64,000 bases of DNA from Nostoc parmelioides FACHB-3921. GTDB lineage: Bacteria; Cyanobacteriota; Cyanobacteriia; Cyanobacteriales; Nostocaceae. The notes below the pieces were generated by a model that searched no databases, was not told the DNA's origin, and was given only the letters and a program-made list of their open reading frames with translations. The stretch is taken from contig NZ_JACJQL010000034.1 in the NCBI RefSeq assembly GCF_014696625.1, positions 1 through 64,000 on the forward strand. Reading direction: 5' to 3'. The translations under genes were made by a program, and so were the position numbers. Below, one piece after another: positions 53,241-62,203 of the stretch. Numbering within the stretch: the stretch's first letter is position 1; each line of letters opens with the position of its first letter.

Positions 53241-53475
53241 ATGAGACGTTTTTTATCGGAAAAAGTTAGGTTTAAAACCTCGCCCCTAGTGGGCGTACTC
53301 CTTTCCTGCGGAACGCTACGCGAACGGAGAAGCAAGCTACGCGGTAGCGTCTCGTCAGAGAAAAAATCCTTGTTTCCCAAGGTAGGTAGAAACCCCACTC
53401 ACAAGGGGTGGCTGTCTTTAATTTTGAATTTTGTTGGCGCAAGCCTTGCCGTAGGCTATTTTGAATTTTGAATTG
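53241..53475. repeat. Cluster of palindromic Nostoc-type repeats
   Basis: Several hairpin units in a row: CCCCTAGTGGG-like, GGAACGCTACGCGAACGG, CAAGCTACGCGGTAGCGTC, ACCCC/GGGGT, then a copy of the TTTTGAATTTTGTTGG family (53417-53475) whose centre reads GCCTTGCCGTAGGC rather than GCCTTCCCGAAGGG; both centres keep a hairpin. No gene is supported. It borders the lipid-kinase stop codon. Confidence 0.75.
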
Positions 53476-53477
53476 AT

Positions 53478-54452
53478 TCATGGTTCTTCGGCTGGTTCTT
53501 TCAGTTCAATAGTCAAATTGGGTAATCCCTCTAGTTTCTCCACTAGCTCCTCTTCTGGTGCTGAAGGAACAAAAATTTTTAAGGCTGCTGGTAAACATTT
53601 AATATCAACTGGAGTCTTACCCACAACCTCACCATCAATTACTACCTTTTGTGGTGGGTCTGCTGTGATTTTAAACTGTTTGGCTCGTAGATAACCGATA
53701 TCATCGCGCTCGGCGGCGTTTCCCGAAGAAGCAGACTGAAACAGATGATAAGTAGCAGCGATCGCCCCAGCTTTGCTATTAGGCGCTACGATTGTTAAAT
53801 CTAGTAAGCCATCATCATAAATAATGCCAGCCGGCCCCTGAGCTAAAACAGAAGTAGGAGGCGCAGCATTGGCCACTGTCACCGCCGCCGCCGTGGTTTT
53901 GATGATTTTGTCTTCCGTTTCGATTTCTACATCAAAACTTTCCAACTCTCTCAACTCTTGAAAGCCAGCCATGATATACGCCATAATCCCAAAGCGTTTC
54001 TTTGATTCCCTGTCGGCTCTTTCCACAGTTTCCGCCTCAAAACCGATGCCTGTTAACAATATCATTGGCAGGTCATTACAATAAGCTACATCTACATTGC
54101 GAGTTGCTCCCTGCAAAATTGTCCGACAAGCGGCATCAATTGTATCAGGGATTCCCAACGCAACTGCAAAAGCATTGGCTGTACCCCGTGAAATAATTCC
54201 CAAGGGAATATCAGTCCCAGCCACAGCCACAGCCGCAGCAGATAATGTACCATCTCCCCCTGAGGCAATAATCGTCTCTACTCCCCGTTCTACGGCTTCC
54301 TGTGCCAGTTTATCTGCGCCGATTTCCTCTGTTGTCAGGTAAATATCTAGATCCATTTCTGGTTCTAGGATGGCTCGAATTGCTGCTAAATCAACTTCTG
54401 GATCACCCTGACCAGCAACTGGGTTAAAAATAAGACAAGCGGAACGATTCAT
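53478..54452 (-). CDS. YegS/DagK-family lipid kinase
   Basis: 324 residues. Nucleotide-binding GGDGTLSAAAVAVAG at about 70-85, IPLGIISRGTANAFAVALG, and the C-terminal half LAQGPAGIIYDDGLLDLTIV, which carry the kinase signatures of the diacylglycerol-kinase catalytic domain. It would phosphorylate diacylglycerol, sphingosine-like or related lipids. The last 40 residues (after VDIKCLPAALKIFVPS) are acidic and extra. Isolated on the minus strand. Confidence 0.9.
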   Translation of the reverse strand: MNRSACLIFNPVAGQGDPEVDLAAIRAILEPEMDLDIYLTTEEIGADKLAQEAVERGVETIIASGGDGTLSAAAVAVAGTDIPLGIISRGTANAFAVALGIPDTIDAACRTILQGATRNVDVAYCNDLPMILLTGIGFEAETVERADRESKKRFGIMAYIMAGFQELRELESFDVEIETEDKIIKTTAAAVTVANAAPPTSVLAQGPAGIIYDDGLLDLTIVAPNSKAGAIAATYHLFQSASSGNAAERDDIGYLRAKQFKITADPPQKVVIDGEVVGKTPVDIKCLPAALKIFVPSAPEEELVEKLEGLPNLTIELKEPAEEP

Positions 54453-54582
54453 ATTAAATAGTAGATCAGTTGCGATGGCACTGCGCCCAGCGTCTATATT
54501 CGCTGAAGCTCCAACTTATTCCTAGCATTTTTGGGCAATTATCACTTCCCTCTTGTGGTAGGTTAGCGTTTCTTTGGAACCA

Positions 54583-55035
54583 TCAATTAGTACAGTCAAA
54601 AGCCGCCGGAATATATTCTTGCAACTGAAATTTATATTCTCCCATTGAAGAACTAGTTACAGATTCCCGACTGATAGATAACTCAGGATGCTGTTTAGAA
54701 ATTATCTGATAAGAAACAATCGCCACATCGAAGCGACAGATATACTCAGCTTTATCAGGATATTTGGCTAAAAATATTCTTGCTGTCCGCTCAATTTTTG
54801 TTTGCTTTTTCAGTGTAATTGCACCTCGTCCTCCATCATCCCAATTACCTGGACTACGAGTTTTAACTTCGACAAATGCTAGTATATACTCTTGATTATT
54901 TCTAGTATGTTGGGCGATGATATCAATTTCGCCCCAACGGCAGGAAAATTGACGATGTAAAATTATCCAACCCGTAGATTGCAACCATTGGGCTACAAAG
55001 TCTTCGCCTAAGTTAGCAATATTTAAATGTGACAT
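54583..55035 (-). CDS. YraN family (UPF0102) nuclease-fold protein
   Basis: 150 residues from the ATG at 55035; an ATG six codons upstream is possible. LGEDFVAQWLQSTGWIILHR, CRWGEIDIIAQ (GEIDLIA is the family signature, with the Glu-Asp pair of a Holliday-resolvase-like fold), and AFVEVKTRSPG with the conserved EVK. Function unproven; genes of this family are nearly universal in bacteria. Confidence 0.9.
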   Translation of the reverse strand: MSHLNIANLGEDFVAQWLQSTGWIILHRQFSCRWGEIDIIAQHTRNNQEYILAFVEVKTRSPGNWDDGGRGAITLKKQTKIERTARIFLAKYPDKAEYICRFDVAIVSYQIISKQHPELSISRESVTSSSMGEYKFQLQEYIPAAFDCTN

Positions 55036-55099
55036 AAAATAATGGCGTTGCATAAATGCGGGATGAATTGAGACTTTTGTACAAAGCAGAATATTGATT

Positions 55100-55172
55100 C
55101 TACCCTGCGGGAACGCCTTGCGGCGAATGCATCTTTGCGCCTACCCTTCGGGAACGCCAAGGGCGAATGCGT
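55100..55172. repeat. Palindromic repeat pair CGGGAACGCC...GCGAATGC
   Basis: Two related units in tandem: CCTGCGGGAACGCCTTGCGG followed by CGAATGC, and CCTTCGGGAACGCCAAGGGC followed by GAATGC. Each can form a small hairpin. No gene in 55054-55282. Confidence 0.65.
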
Positions 55173-55282
55173 GAGACAAAAATCATCCCACTAATCAGCA
55201 ACGTCAAAATAATTTAAGAATCTAGAGTTTTTATAGTCACTTGGGCTGGGAGTAGGGAGTAGGTAATGAGGACTGCTGCTAT

Positions 55283-55525
55283 ATGGCGAAAAAGATTAGT
55301 TTTTTGAAAGGATATTTTGCCAGCCTAATTGAGCCGAAGTTTGTGCCGACTGCGTTGAAGGTTGCGGTTGTTGTTGGCTCTATTTTATTTATTATCAATC
55401 ATGGCAGGGCTTTATTGCAAGGAAATATGGGAAGCGATCGCTGGATTTCTGCTGGTATAACTTATCTAGTACCATACTTTGTTAATATTCATGGTCAATA
55501 TATTAGTGTTCATCGCCATAAATAA
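55283..55525 (+). CDS. nrtS: NrtS-like nitrate/nitrite transporter
   Basis: 80 residues with two hydrophobic helices (VPTALKVAVVVGSILFIIN and WISAGITYLVPYFVNIHGQY). The small cyanobacterial NrtS proteins have this length and the pattern IEPKFVPTALKVA and NHGRALLQGN. In Synechococcus PCC 7002 two adjacent nrtS genes are needed; here a single gene stands alone. Confidence 0.7.
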   Translation: MAKKISFLKGYFASLIEPKFVPTALKVAVVVGSILFIINHGRALLQGNMGSDRWISAGITYLVPYFVNIHGQYISVHRHK

Positions 55526-55554
55526 ATCTGTATAAAACTTTGAACCTTGAATTG

Positions 55555-55989
55555 TTAAAGCCATTGTCCGCCTCGAAAACGCCAACGGGGAAATATAATT
55601 CGCATAATGCTTTGGGAAGCAATAAAAACTGCTAACCAAACCACGCTGTAGTGCATTAAAAAAGCATCGATTGGTATTACTTCTTTAGGGATAGGTAATG
55701 GTAAAAAGCCAAAAATTTTGGCTCCGCAAAAAACAAATATTAATTCCCAAATACCAGCCATGAGTTGATAAGCCGCCGGCCAATCCCGATCCCAACGGAA
55801 CTTTTGTAGGTAGTCATAAAGGACATCCCACCCTAAACCAAAAATTGCGACATAAGCTAGTATCCAAAAATAAACAGAATTAGCACCGGGGCCGATTAAA
55901 CCCATTGCAAAAGGCAAGGATACTAATACACCGATAGTAGCAAGTAATAAAAGTCTAGTTTGCCAACGACCAAATAAAGTTGGAGTCAT
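55555..55989 (-). CDS. Integral membrane protein, unknown
   Basis: 144 residues with four hydrophobic spans (LLLLATIGVLVSLPFAMGL, SVYFWILAYVAIFGLGWDVL, YQLMAGIWELIFVFCGAKIF, YSVVWLAVFIASQSIMRIIF) and a charged loop QKFRWDRDWPAAY between the second and third. Similar proteins occur in cyanobacteria and actinobacteria; no function is known to me. Its 3' end converges with the nrtS-like gene (29-bp gap). Confidence 0.7.
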   Translation of the reverse strand: MTPTLFGRWQTRLLLLATIGVLVSLPFAMGLIGPGANSVYFWILAYVAIFGLGWDVLYDYLQKFRWDRDWPAAYQLMAGIWELIFVFCGAKIFGFLPLPIPKEVIPIDAFLMHYSVVWLAVFIASQSIMRIIFPRWRFRGGQWL

Positions 55990-56091
55990 AGAAGTAATGA
56001 GTACGAAAGATAGTTTATATTTTTCTCATGTAAGTTGAATCTGTATCGCTCACTTACTAATTAGTAATAATGAATTTCATGCACAATTTTA

Positions 56092-56925
56092 CTACGGCTT
56101 CGTTTCTAATAATTCGGGAACCGTCACAAATTTGTAACCTTGTTGTTTCAGTCCACTAATAATCTGTGGTAGGGCTTTTACTGTTCTTTGGCGATCGCCT
56201 CCACCATCGTGCATCAAAACTATATAACCAGGTTTTGCACCTTTGACAACGTTTTTCACAAATACTTCAGGTTTAGCGCGGGGGTCTGTGTCGGCTGAAG
56301 TCAAAGACCACATGACCACAGCGTTTTTCTGGCTTTTAGCGTAAGCGGCTAGTCCATTGTTTAAAACTCCTCCAGGGGGACGGAATAAATGAGTTTTCAC
56401 CCCTGTAGTTTTGTAGATTAGGTCGGATGTGCGTTCAATTTCGCTCTTGGCTGTGGCTTCATTCATGCGTCTATACCAATGATGCCAAGTATGATTACCA
56501 ATAGCGTGACCTTCAGCTACCACTGTTTTAGCTATGTCGGGATTTGCTTGTATAGCTTGGCCTACCCAAAAGAATGTCGCTTTAATTTGATTTTGTTTAA
56601 GAATATCCAAAATTTCTGGCGTGGTTTTTTGCCACGGCCCATCATCAAAGGTGAGAGCAATCACTTTCTCGTTACTATTGGTTTGTACCTTATAAACTGT
56701 TTTCCCTTGATATTGAATCGGTACAGTAAAGGTCAGCTTGTCTAATTGAGGTGGTGGCGGCGATTGGGGTTGATTGGGAGGAACGGGTAAATCTTGGGTG
56801 AGTATTACAGGTTGGTTTTTATGGGAAGTTACAAGAGTACCCACTGTAATAGAACAAGTTACCAAAAAAGTGGCAATCGCCATCACGCCAAAATATTTTT
56901 CCCTCTTTAGGTGGTTGTTGGTCAT
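56092..56925 (-). CDS. Polysaccharide deacetylase (NodB-type), membrane-anchored
   Basis: 277 residues from the ATG at 56925 (a GTG seven codons upstream is rejected). One N-terminal span (MAIATFLVTCSITVGTLVTS), a proline-rich linker and a NodB homology domain: VIALTFDDGPWQKTTPEILD (catalytic and metal Asp), GHAIGNHTWHHWYRRM (metal His pair) and HLFRPPGGVLNNG. It deacetylates N-acetylated polysaccharide such as peptidoglycan or chitin-like polymers at the cell surface. Confidence 0.92.
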   Translation of the reverse strand: MTNNHLKREKYFGVMAIATFLVTCSITVGTLVTSHKNQPVILTQDLPVPPNQPQSPPPPQLDKLTFTVPIQYQGKTVYKVQTNSNEKVIALTFDDGPWQKTTPEILDILKQNQIKATFFWVGQAIQANPDIAKTVVAEGHAIGNHTWHHWYRRMNEATAKSEIERTSDLIYKTTGVKTHLFRPPGGVLNNGLAAYAKSQKNAVVMWSLTSADTDPRAKPEVFVKNVVKGAKPGYIVLMHDGGGDRQRTVKALPQIISGLKQQGYKFVTVPELLETKP

Positions 56926-57008
56926 GTCAAGATTCCCAAAACTCACCCTATGATAGGCGAATATTTTTTATCTGGAGAAAATTGACATTAGTGATTTCCT
57001 CAATCCCA

Positions 57009-57728
57009 TCACTTTAGCTGATAGTCCGGTCGGGTATGATAACCAGCTAAGGCTTCCCAATGAATCACATCTTCCAACAGGGATTGATAACCCAGGGTGT
57101 TGGGATGAAGACCATCTTCAGTTAAACGTTTGTTACGCCAAGCGTCACCGCGCGCCATCCATTGGTCGAAAATATCTAAATAGGGAATTTGCCGTTGATT
57201 GCAAGCAATTCTAGTTGCTTCTTTGTAGCGGTATTGATCGGCATGATTAAAATAAAAGCAATTCAAAAAAGGCATTTTAGCTTCATCTACCGGCACCATC
57301 CCCACAAATAGCACAGGACAAAGTTGCTGTGCTTGGTCGAGTAAGGAAGCGATTTCCGATTCAAATAAAGCGAAATCTGTACAGTTACGTCCATTCAGAC
57401 GAGTTAACCGCGCTGAATCGTTAACGCCAACGGAGAGGATAATTAAGTCAGGGACACGATTTCGCAATTCGCCACGATGCCGAAATTCCACCTCTAACCT
57501 TTGTGCTACTTGCTGGGTGCGATCGCCTCTGACTCCCAAATTGTACAGCACATGACCAGAGCTATCAGGCAACATCCACCAGCGCCGCAGCTGCTCCACC
57601 CAACCCCCCTTTTCTGGGTCACCGAAGCCGTATACTAAACTATCCCCCAGTGCGATAATCTTCAAAGGCTGACATTGAGTTGGTGATAAGGACAGCTGCA
57701 TTGAGGAATAAGCGGGAAATGTTTGCAT
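57009..57728 (-). CDS. SGNH/GDSL-family hydrolase
   Basis: 239 residues. Block I IIALGDSLVYGFGDPEKGGW (nucleophile Ser), block II RGDRTQQVAQR, block III ILSVGVNDSARL, and block V TEDGLHPNTLGYQSL (Asp and His). The catalytic set is complete. No signal peptide is seen, so the enzyme is cytosolic; esterase or lysophospholipase activity is likely. An ATG nine codons on (57701) is an alternative start. It is divergent from crtP by about 230 bp. Confidence 0.88.
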   Translation of the reverse strand: MQTFPAYSSMQLSLSPTQCQPLKIIALGDSLVYGFGDPEKGGWVEQLRRWWMLPDSSGHVLYNLGVRGDRTQQVAQRLEVEFRHRGELRNRVPDLIILSVGVNDSARLTRLNGRNCTDFALFESEIASLLDQAQQLCPVLFVGMVPVDEAKMPFLNCFYFNHADQYRYKEATRIACNQRQIPYLDIFDQWMARGDAWRNKRLTEDGLHPNTLGYQSLLEDVIHWEALAGYHTRPDYQLK

Positions 57729-57958
57729 CTTAAAAAGACTGTATTTTATATCTTTACAAGATTCTATACATTTCTACACCATTACGGTGTATATTTTACT
57801 TCTTTTGTCCCGAAAAGCTCCCTGCCTCTTTTGACGAAGAAAGGCTGTATAAACTTTTTTCTAGAAGCGATCGCACAATTAGTGCCAAATGTAACGGATT
57901 GCAAAGTATAATGAGAACGGCAAAACCATTAAGAAATATTGAAGAACAGTAGGTTTAA

Positions 57959-59398
57959 ATGCGAGTAGCGATCGCTGGCGCTGGTCTAGCAGGACTTTCC
58001 TGCGCGAAATATCTCACGGACGCAGGTCACACTCCCATAGTCTTAGAGCGTCGGGACGTATTGGGTGGCCTTGTGGCGGCGTGGAAAGACTCTGACGGCG
58101 ACTGGTACGAAACCGGGTTACACGCCTTCTTTGGGGCATATCCCAATATGCTGCAATTACTCAAGGAGTTGGGCATTGAAGACCGACTCCAGTGGAAAGA
58201 ACATACACTGATTTTTAATCAACCAGATAAACCCGGAACACTCTCACGTTTTGATGTTCCTGATATCCCCTCTCCCTTTAACATCATTGCCTCGATCCTT
58301 CGCAACAACGATATGTTGACCTGGGAGCAGAAGATTAGGTTCGCCATTGGACTGCTTCCAGCCATCGTTCGAGGCCAGAAGTATGTCGAGGAAATGGACA
58401 AGTACAGCTTCTCCGATTGGTTGAAAAGGCAAGGTGTGGGTGAGCGGGTAGCAAGTGACGTGTTCATTGCTGCATCTAAGGCTTTAACCTTTATTAATCC
58501 CGATGAAGTTTCCTCCACAATTCTATTAACAGCCCTAAATCGCTTTCTGCAAGAGCGATATGGCTCCAAAATAGCCTTTTTGGATGGTTCTCCCACAGAA
58601 CGACTGTGCCAACCAATCGTTGATTACATCACCGAACGGGGTGGAGAAGTCAGGCTCAACGCCCCACTAAAAGAGATTTTGCTCAATCCGGATGGTACAG
58701 TAAAAGGGTTCTTGCTGCGCGGGTTAAATGGAGAACCAGATGAAGTGATTACGGCAGACTTTTACGTGTCAGCTATGGCAGTTGACCCATTGAAAGTTAT
58801 GTTGCCACAACCTTGGCAGCAAATGGAGTTTTTCCAGAAGCTAGAAGGTTTAGAAGGCGTACCAGTAATTAACCTCCATCTGTGGTTTGATCGGAAATTA
58901 ACAGACATTGATCACCTGTTGTTTTCGCGATCGCCCCTCCTCAGCGTTTATGCTGATATGAGTAACACTTGTCGTGAATACGCTAATCCCGACCGCTCAA
59001 TGCTGGAATTAGTTCTAGCCCCTGCCAAAGACTGGATTAGTAAATCTGACGAGGAAATCGTCTCTGCTACTATGGTCGAGTTGGAAAAACTCTTCCCCGA
59101 CCACTTTAAGGGCGATAATCCAGCAAAATTGCTGAAATCTCACGTCGTAAAAACGCCGCGTTCAGTTTACAAAGCGACTCCTGGTCGTCAACAGTACCGT
59201 CCAGCCCAAAAAACCCCCATTGCCAATTTCTTTTTAAGTGGGAGTTACACCATGCAGCGCTATTTAGGCAGTATGGAAGGGGCCGTACTTTCTGGTAAGC
59301 TAACAGCGCAGGCGATTTGTGAATCGCTGCCAGAGGACAACACCTCAAACCTGCAAACGCTAACCCGACCGCCTGCAACGAATGCTGCAACTGCCTGA
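57959..59398 (+). CDS. crtP: 15-cis-phytoene desaturase (plant/cyanobacterial type)
   Basis: FAD enzyme that introduces two double bases into phytoene to give zeta-carotene. 479 residues. FAD-binding VAIAGAGLAGLSCAKYLTDA at the N-terminus and LERRDVLGGLVAAW; DWYETGLHAFFGAYPNMLQL and the conserved C-terminal FLSGSYTMQRYLGSMEGAVL. It is the target of bleaching herbicides such as norflurazon in cyanobacteria. The stop overlaps the next gene by 17 bp, and the two are cotranscribed in all likelihood. Confidence 0.97.
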   Translation: MRVAIAGAGLAGLSCAKYLTDAGHTPIVLERRDVLGGLVAAWKDSDGDWYETGLHAFFGAYPNMLQLLKELGIEDRLQWKEHTLIFNQPDKPGTLSRFDVPDIPSPFNIIASILRNNDMLTWEQKIRFAIGLLPAIVRGQKYVEEMDKYSFSDWLKRQGVGERVASDVFIAASKALTFINPDEVSSTILLTALNRFLQERYGSKIAFLDGSPTERLCQPIVDYITERGGEVRLNAPLKEILLNPDGTVKGFLLRGLNGEPDEVITADFYVSAMAVDPLKVMLPQPWQQMEFFQKLEGLEGVPVINLHLWFDRKLTDIDHLLFSRSPLLSVYADMSNTCREYANPDRSMLELVLAPAKDWISKSDEEIVSATMVELEKLFPDHFKGDNPAKLLKSHVVKTPRSVYKATPGRQQYRPAQKTPIANFFLSGSYTMQRYLGSMEGAVLSGKLTAQAICESLPEDNTSNLQTLTRPPATNAATA

Positions 59399-60314
59399 TT
59401 CCCCCCCGCGCATGAAAACGCTGGTCTCTGTAGACGAGTCATATAAACTTTGTCGGCATCTCACAGCCAAGTATGCCAAAACTTTTTACTTGGGTACATT
59501 GCTGATGAGTCCGGCAAAGCGCCAAGCCATCTGGGCAATTTACGCCTGGTGTCGCCGTACAGATGAATTAGTGGACGGGCCCGCATCCGCCATTACTACG
59601 CCAGAAACCCTAGACCTATGGGAGCAGCATCTGGAAGCGATGTTTGCGGGACACCCCAAAGAAAATTACGACGTAGCCTTGGTGGACGCAATCCAACGCT
59701 TTAACCTAGACATTCAACCCTTTCGGGACATGATTGCCGGACAGCGTATGGACTTACATCGCAGCCGCTACCAAACCTTTGAGGAGTTATACCTCTACTG
59801 TTACCGCGTTGCTGGGACTGTAGGGTTAATGTCAACAGCCGTGATGGAGGTAGATAACACCGCCAACACAGCACCTTGGCATCAAAGCAAGCCACTATAT
59901 ATTCCCACACAAGAAGCGATCGCCTTAGGTATTGCCAATCAACTCACCAACATTCTCCGGGATGTTGGAGAAGATGCCAGACGAGGACGAATTTACATTC
60001 CTCTGGAAGATTTAGCACGATTTAACTACACCGAGCAAGACTTCTGCAACGGCGTTGTAGATGAGCGCTGGCGCTCCCTCATGCGCTTTCAAATAGAGAG
60101 AGCGCGGCAATTCTACACCGAAGCAGAAAAGGGCATCACTCACCTGGCCCCCGATGCTCGTTGGCCAGTGTGGGCGGCTTCTATGTTATACGGTCAAATT
60201 TTAGATGTGATTGAACGCAACGATTACGATGTCTTCAGTCAACGCGCTTACGTCCCCCAATGGAAAAAGTTACGCACCCTACCCATAGCTTGGATGCGAT
60301 CGCAAGTTCTCTAA
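59382..60314 (+). CDS. crtB: Phytoene synthase
   Basis: Condenses two geranylgeranyl diphosphates to phytoene, the first committed carotenoid step. 310 residues: YAKTFYLGTLLMSPAKRQAI, WAIYAWCRRTDELVDG (first Asp-rich motif), AGTVGLMSTAVMEV, and LGIANQLTNILRDVGEDARR (second Asp-rich motif). The ATG at 59382 lies inside the end of crtP and gives the familiar MLQLPDSPPRMKTL start; an ATG at 59412 is less likely. crtP-crtB order is conserved in Nostoc. Confidence 0.96.
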   Translation: MLQLPDSPPRMKTLVSVDESYKLCRHLTAKYAKTFYLGTLLMSPAKRQAIWAIYAWCRRTDELVDGPASAITTPETLDLWEQHLEAMFAGHPKENYDVALVDAIQRFNLDIQPFRDMIAGQRMDLHRSRYQTFEELYLYCYRVAGTVGLMSTAVMEVDNTANTAPWHQSKPLYIPTQEAIALGIANQLTNILRDVGEDARRGRIYIPLEDLARFNYTEQDFCNGVVDERWRSLMRFQIERARQFYTEAEKGITHLAPDARWPVWAASMLYGQILDVIERNDYDVFSQRAYVPQWKKLRTLPIAWMRSQVL

Positions 60315-60354
60315 ACATTAGTCAATAGTCCAAAGTCAACAGTCCACAGTAAAA

Positions 60355-60414
60355 ACTAATGACTAATGACTAATGACTAATGACTAATGACTAATGACTA
60401 ATGACTAATGACTA
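60355..60414. repeat. STRR, ACTAATG x8
   Basis: Eight exact ACTAATG heptamers in a row plus a partial copy, between crtB and the tRNA-Ser gene. Confidence 0.9.
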
Positions 60415-60467
60415 AAAACTATTTGACATAAACAAAAATAGCTGTTATTATTTATTCTTGTCACCTT

Positions 60468-60559
60468 GGAGAGGTGGCTGAGTGGTCGAAAGCGGCAGAT
60501 TGCTAATCTGTTGTACGGCAGGCAACTCCGTACCGAGGGTTCGAATCCCTCCCTCTCCG
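60468..60559 (+). tRNA. tRNA-Ser (anticodon GCT)
   Basis: 92-base type II tRNA: acceptor GGAGAGG/CCTCTCC, anticodon loop TTGCTAA, long variable arm (TTGTACGGCAGGCAACTCCG with TACC), T loop TTCGAAT, discriminator G. The 3' CCA is not encoded. It reads AGC and AGT codons. Confidence 0.97.
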
Positions 60560-60745
60560 TTTTTATGGCTTTTTAACAGGATTTTAGTGTTAATAAAAAA
60601 CACTGATATTAGGGGTAAATACTTCTATATCTAAAGGTGGATGTTATCATTTAACATTTAGAGTCCTGTTAAGATTAAGCTAACTTAAAATTTAGTTTGA
60701 ATCTTACTTTTAGGCTCCCGCATCTTTGAGGAGTGAAAGTAATCT

Positions 60746-62071
60746 ATGCAAAGAATTAGTGCTGCCCTCAGTTTAGGTTTAGCTACCTTCACCGCAGGTT
60801 TTCTTTTAGCAGCTTGTGAAACAAGTAATACCACACCTAATGGCGCAGCTAACAATGGCGCAACTAGTACCCCAGCCACAGACACCACTGCGGCCAGTGG
60901 TGGGTCAGGGCTAAAAATTGGTTCTCTCCTGCCAGCAACAGGAGACCTAGCATCCATTGGACAACAAATGGCTGCGGCTGTTCCCTTGGTAGTAGAAACA
61001 GTCAACGCCTGCGGTGGTGTCAATGGTCAGCCTGTGAGTTTGGTGGCTGTAGATGACCAAACAGACCCGAAAGCAGGCGCGGCTGGTATGACTAAACTAG
61101 CAACTGTAGATAAGGTTGCAGGCGTAGTCGGCTCTTTTGCTAGCAGCGTTTCTACAGCTGCTGTCTCCATCGCTGCCCAAAATAAAGTCTTACTAATTTC
61201 TCCTGGTAGTACTAGCCCCGTATTTACCGAAAAAGCCCAGAAAGGCGATTTTAATGGCTTTTGGGCGCGGACAGTCCCCCCTGATAGCTATCAAGGCCCA
61301 GCTTTAGCCGAACTCGCCAACAAGAAAGGTTTTAAGCGAGTTTCCACCATTGTGATTAACAATGACTATGGAGTTGGTTTTGAAAAAGCATTTGTCCAAG
61401 CCTTTGAGAAACTCGGTGGGACTGTAGTTAACAAAAATAATCCTGTACGTTACGACCCCAAAGCAACCACCTTTGAAACCGAAGCGGCGGCGGCTTTTGC
61501 TGGTAAGCCAGATGCAGTTCTTGGTGTTTTCTACGTAGAGACTGGTAGTTTACTACTGAAATCAGCCTATCAGCAAGGTGTGGCTCAAGGTGTACAAATC
61601 ATGCTGACAGATGGCATGAAATCCGATGAATTTCCGGCTCAAGTTGGTAAAACTGCTGATGGTAAATTTATCGCCTCTGGCATCATTGGCACAGTTCCTG
61701 GTTCCGATGGTAAAGGATTAGAAGCCTTAACAAAGCTTTGGCAATCGAAAAAAGGCAGTGCGCCAGGAGAATTCGCACCCCAAGCATGGGACGCGACAGC
61801 ATTGTTAGTGTTGGCAGCCCAAGCCGCCAAGGAAAATACTGGTGTGGGTATTGCTGGTAAAATCCGTGAAGTATCTAGTGCGCCTGGTGTGGAAGTTACT
61901 GATGTCTGTGAAGGGCTGAAGTTACTCCAGGAAGGCAAAGATATCAACTATCAAGGAGCTAGTGGTAACGTTGATATTGATGCGAATGGTGATGTCGTCG
62001 GTGTCTATGATGTTTGGACAGTAGGCGACGATGGCAAGATTAAGACCATTGACAAAGTGACTCCTAAGTAG
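60746..62071 (+). CDS. natB: NatB, substrate-binding protein of the N-I neutral amino acid ABC transporter
   Basis: 441 residues of the LivK/branched-chain family. N-terminal signal with lipobox FLLAACETS (Cys near 25), a Thr/Ala/Asn-rich linker, then the binding domain: LKIGSLLPATGDLASIGQQM, VDDQTDPKAGAAGMTKL, and LLISPGSTSPVFTEKA. In Anabaena natB lies after crtP-crtB in the same way and encodes the periplasmic protein of the N-I permease, needed for uptake of neutral and some acidic amino acids in diazotrophic filaments. The permease and ATPase genes are elsewhere. Confidence 0.9.
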   Translation: MQRISAALSLGLATFTAGFLLAACETSNTTPNGAANNGATSTPATDTTAASGGSGLKIGSLLPATGDLASIGQQMAAAVPLVVETVNACGGVNGQPVSLVAVDDQTDPKAGAAGMTKLATVDKVAGVVGSFASSVSTAAVSIAAQNKVLLISPGSTSPVFTEKAQKGDFNGFWARTVPPDSYQGPALAELANKKGFKRVSTIVINNDYGVGFEKAFVQAFEKLGGTVVNKNNPVRYDPKATTFETEAAAAFAGKPDAVLGVFYVETGSLLLKSAYQQGVAQGVQIMLTDGMKSDEFPAQVGKTADGKFIASGIIGTVPGSDGKGLEALTKLWQSKKGSAPGEFAPQAWDATALLVLAAQAAKENTGVGIAGKIREVSSAPGVEVTDVCEGLKLLQEGKDINYQGASGNVDIDANGDVVGVYDVWTVGDDGKIKTIDKVTPK

Positions 62072-62120
62072 TTGAAAGAGGCTGGAATGGGAGGACATTA
62101 ATCCCAGTCAACAATCCAAG

Positions 62121-62181
62121 GTAAAAGTAAAAAGGCAAAAGTCAAAAGAAAAAATCTTTTACCTTTTTACTTTTTACTTTT
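62121..62181 (+). terminator. Hairpin after natB
   Basis: GTAAAAGTAAAAAGG and CCTTTTTACTTTTTAC pair almost fully over a 26-base loop, ending in a T-rich run. The stem is AT-rich but long, and it lies between the natB stop and the convergent gene at 62204. Confidence 0.6.
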
Positions 62182-62203
62182 TTATCCCCAGTCCCCAATT
62201 CAA

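Noticed and set aside
60355..60414. Regular tandem repeats as a CRISPR array
   Set aside because: The units are 7 bases without spacers; they are STRRs. No cas genes are present anywhere in the window.
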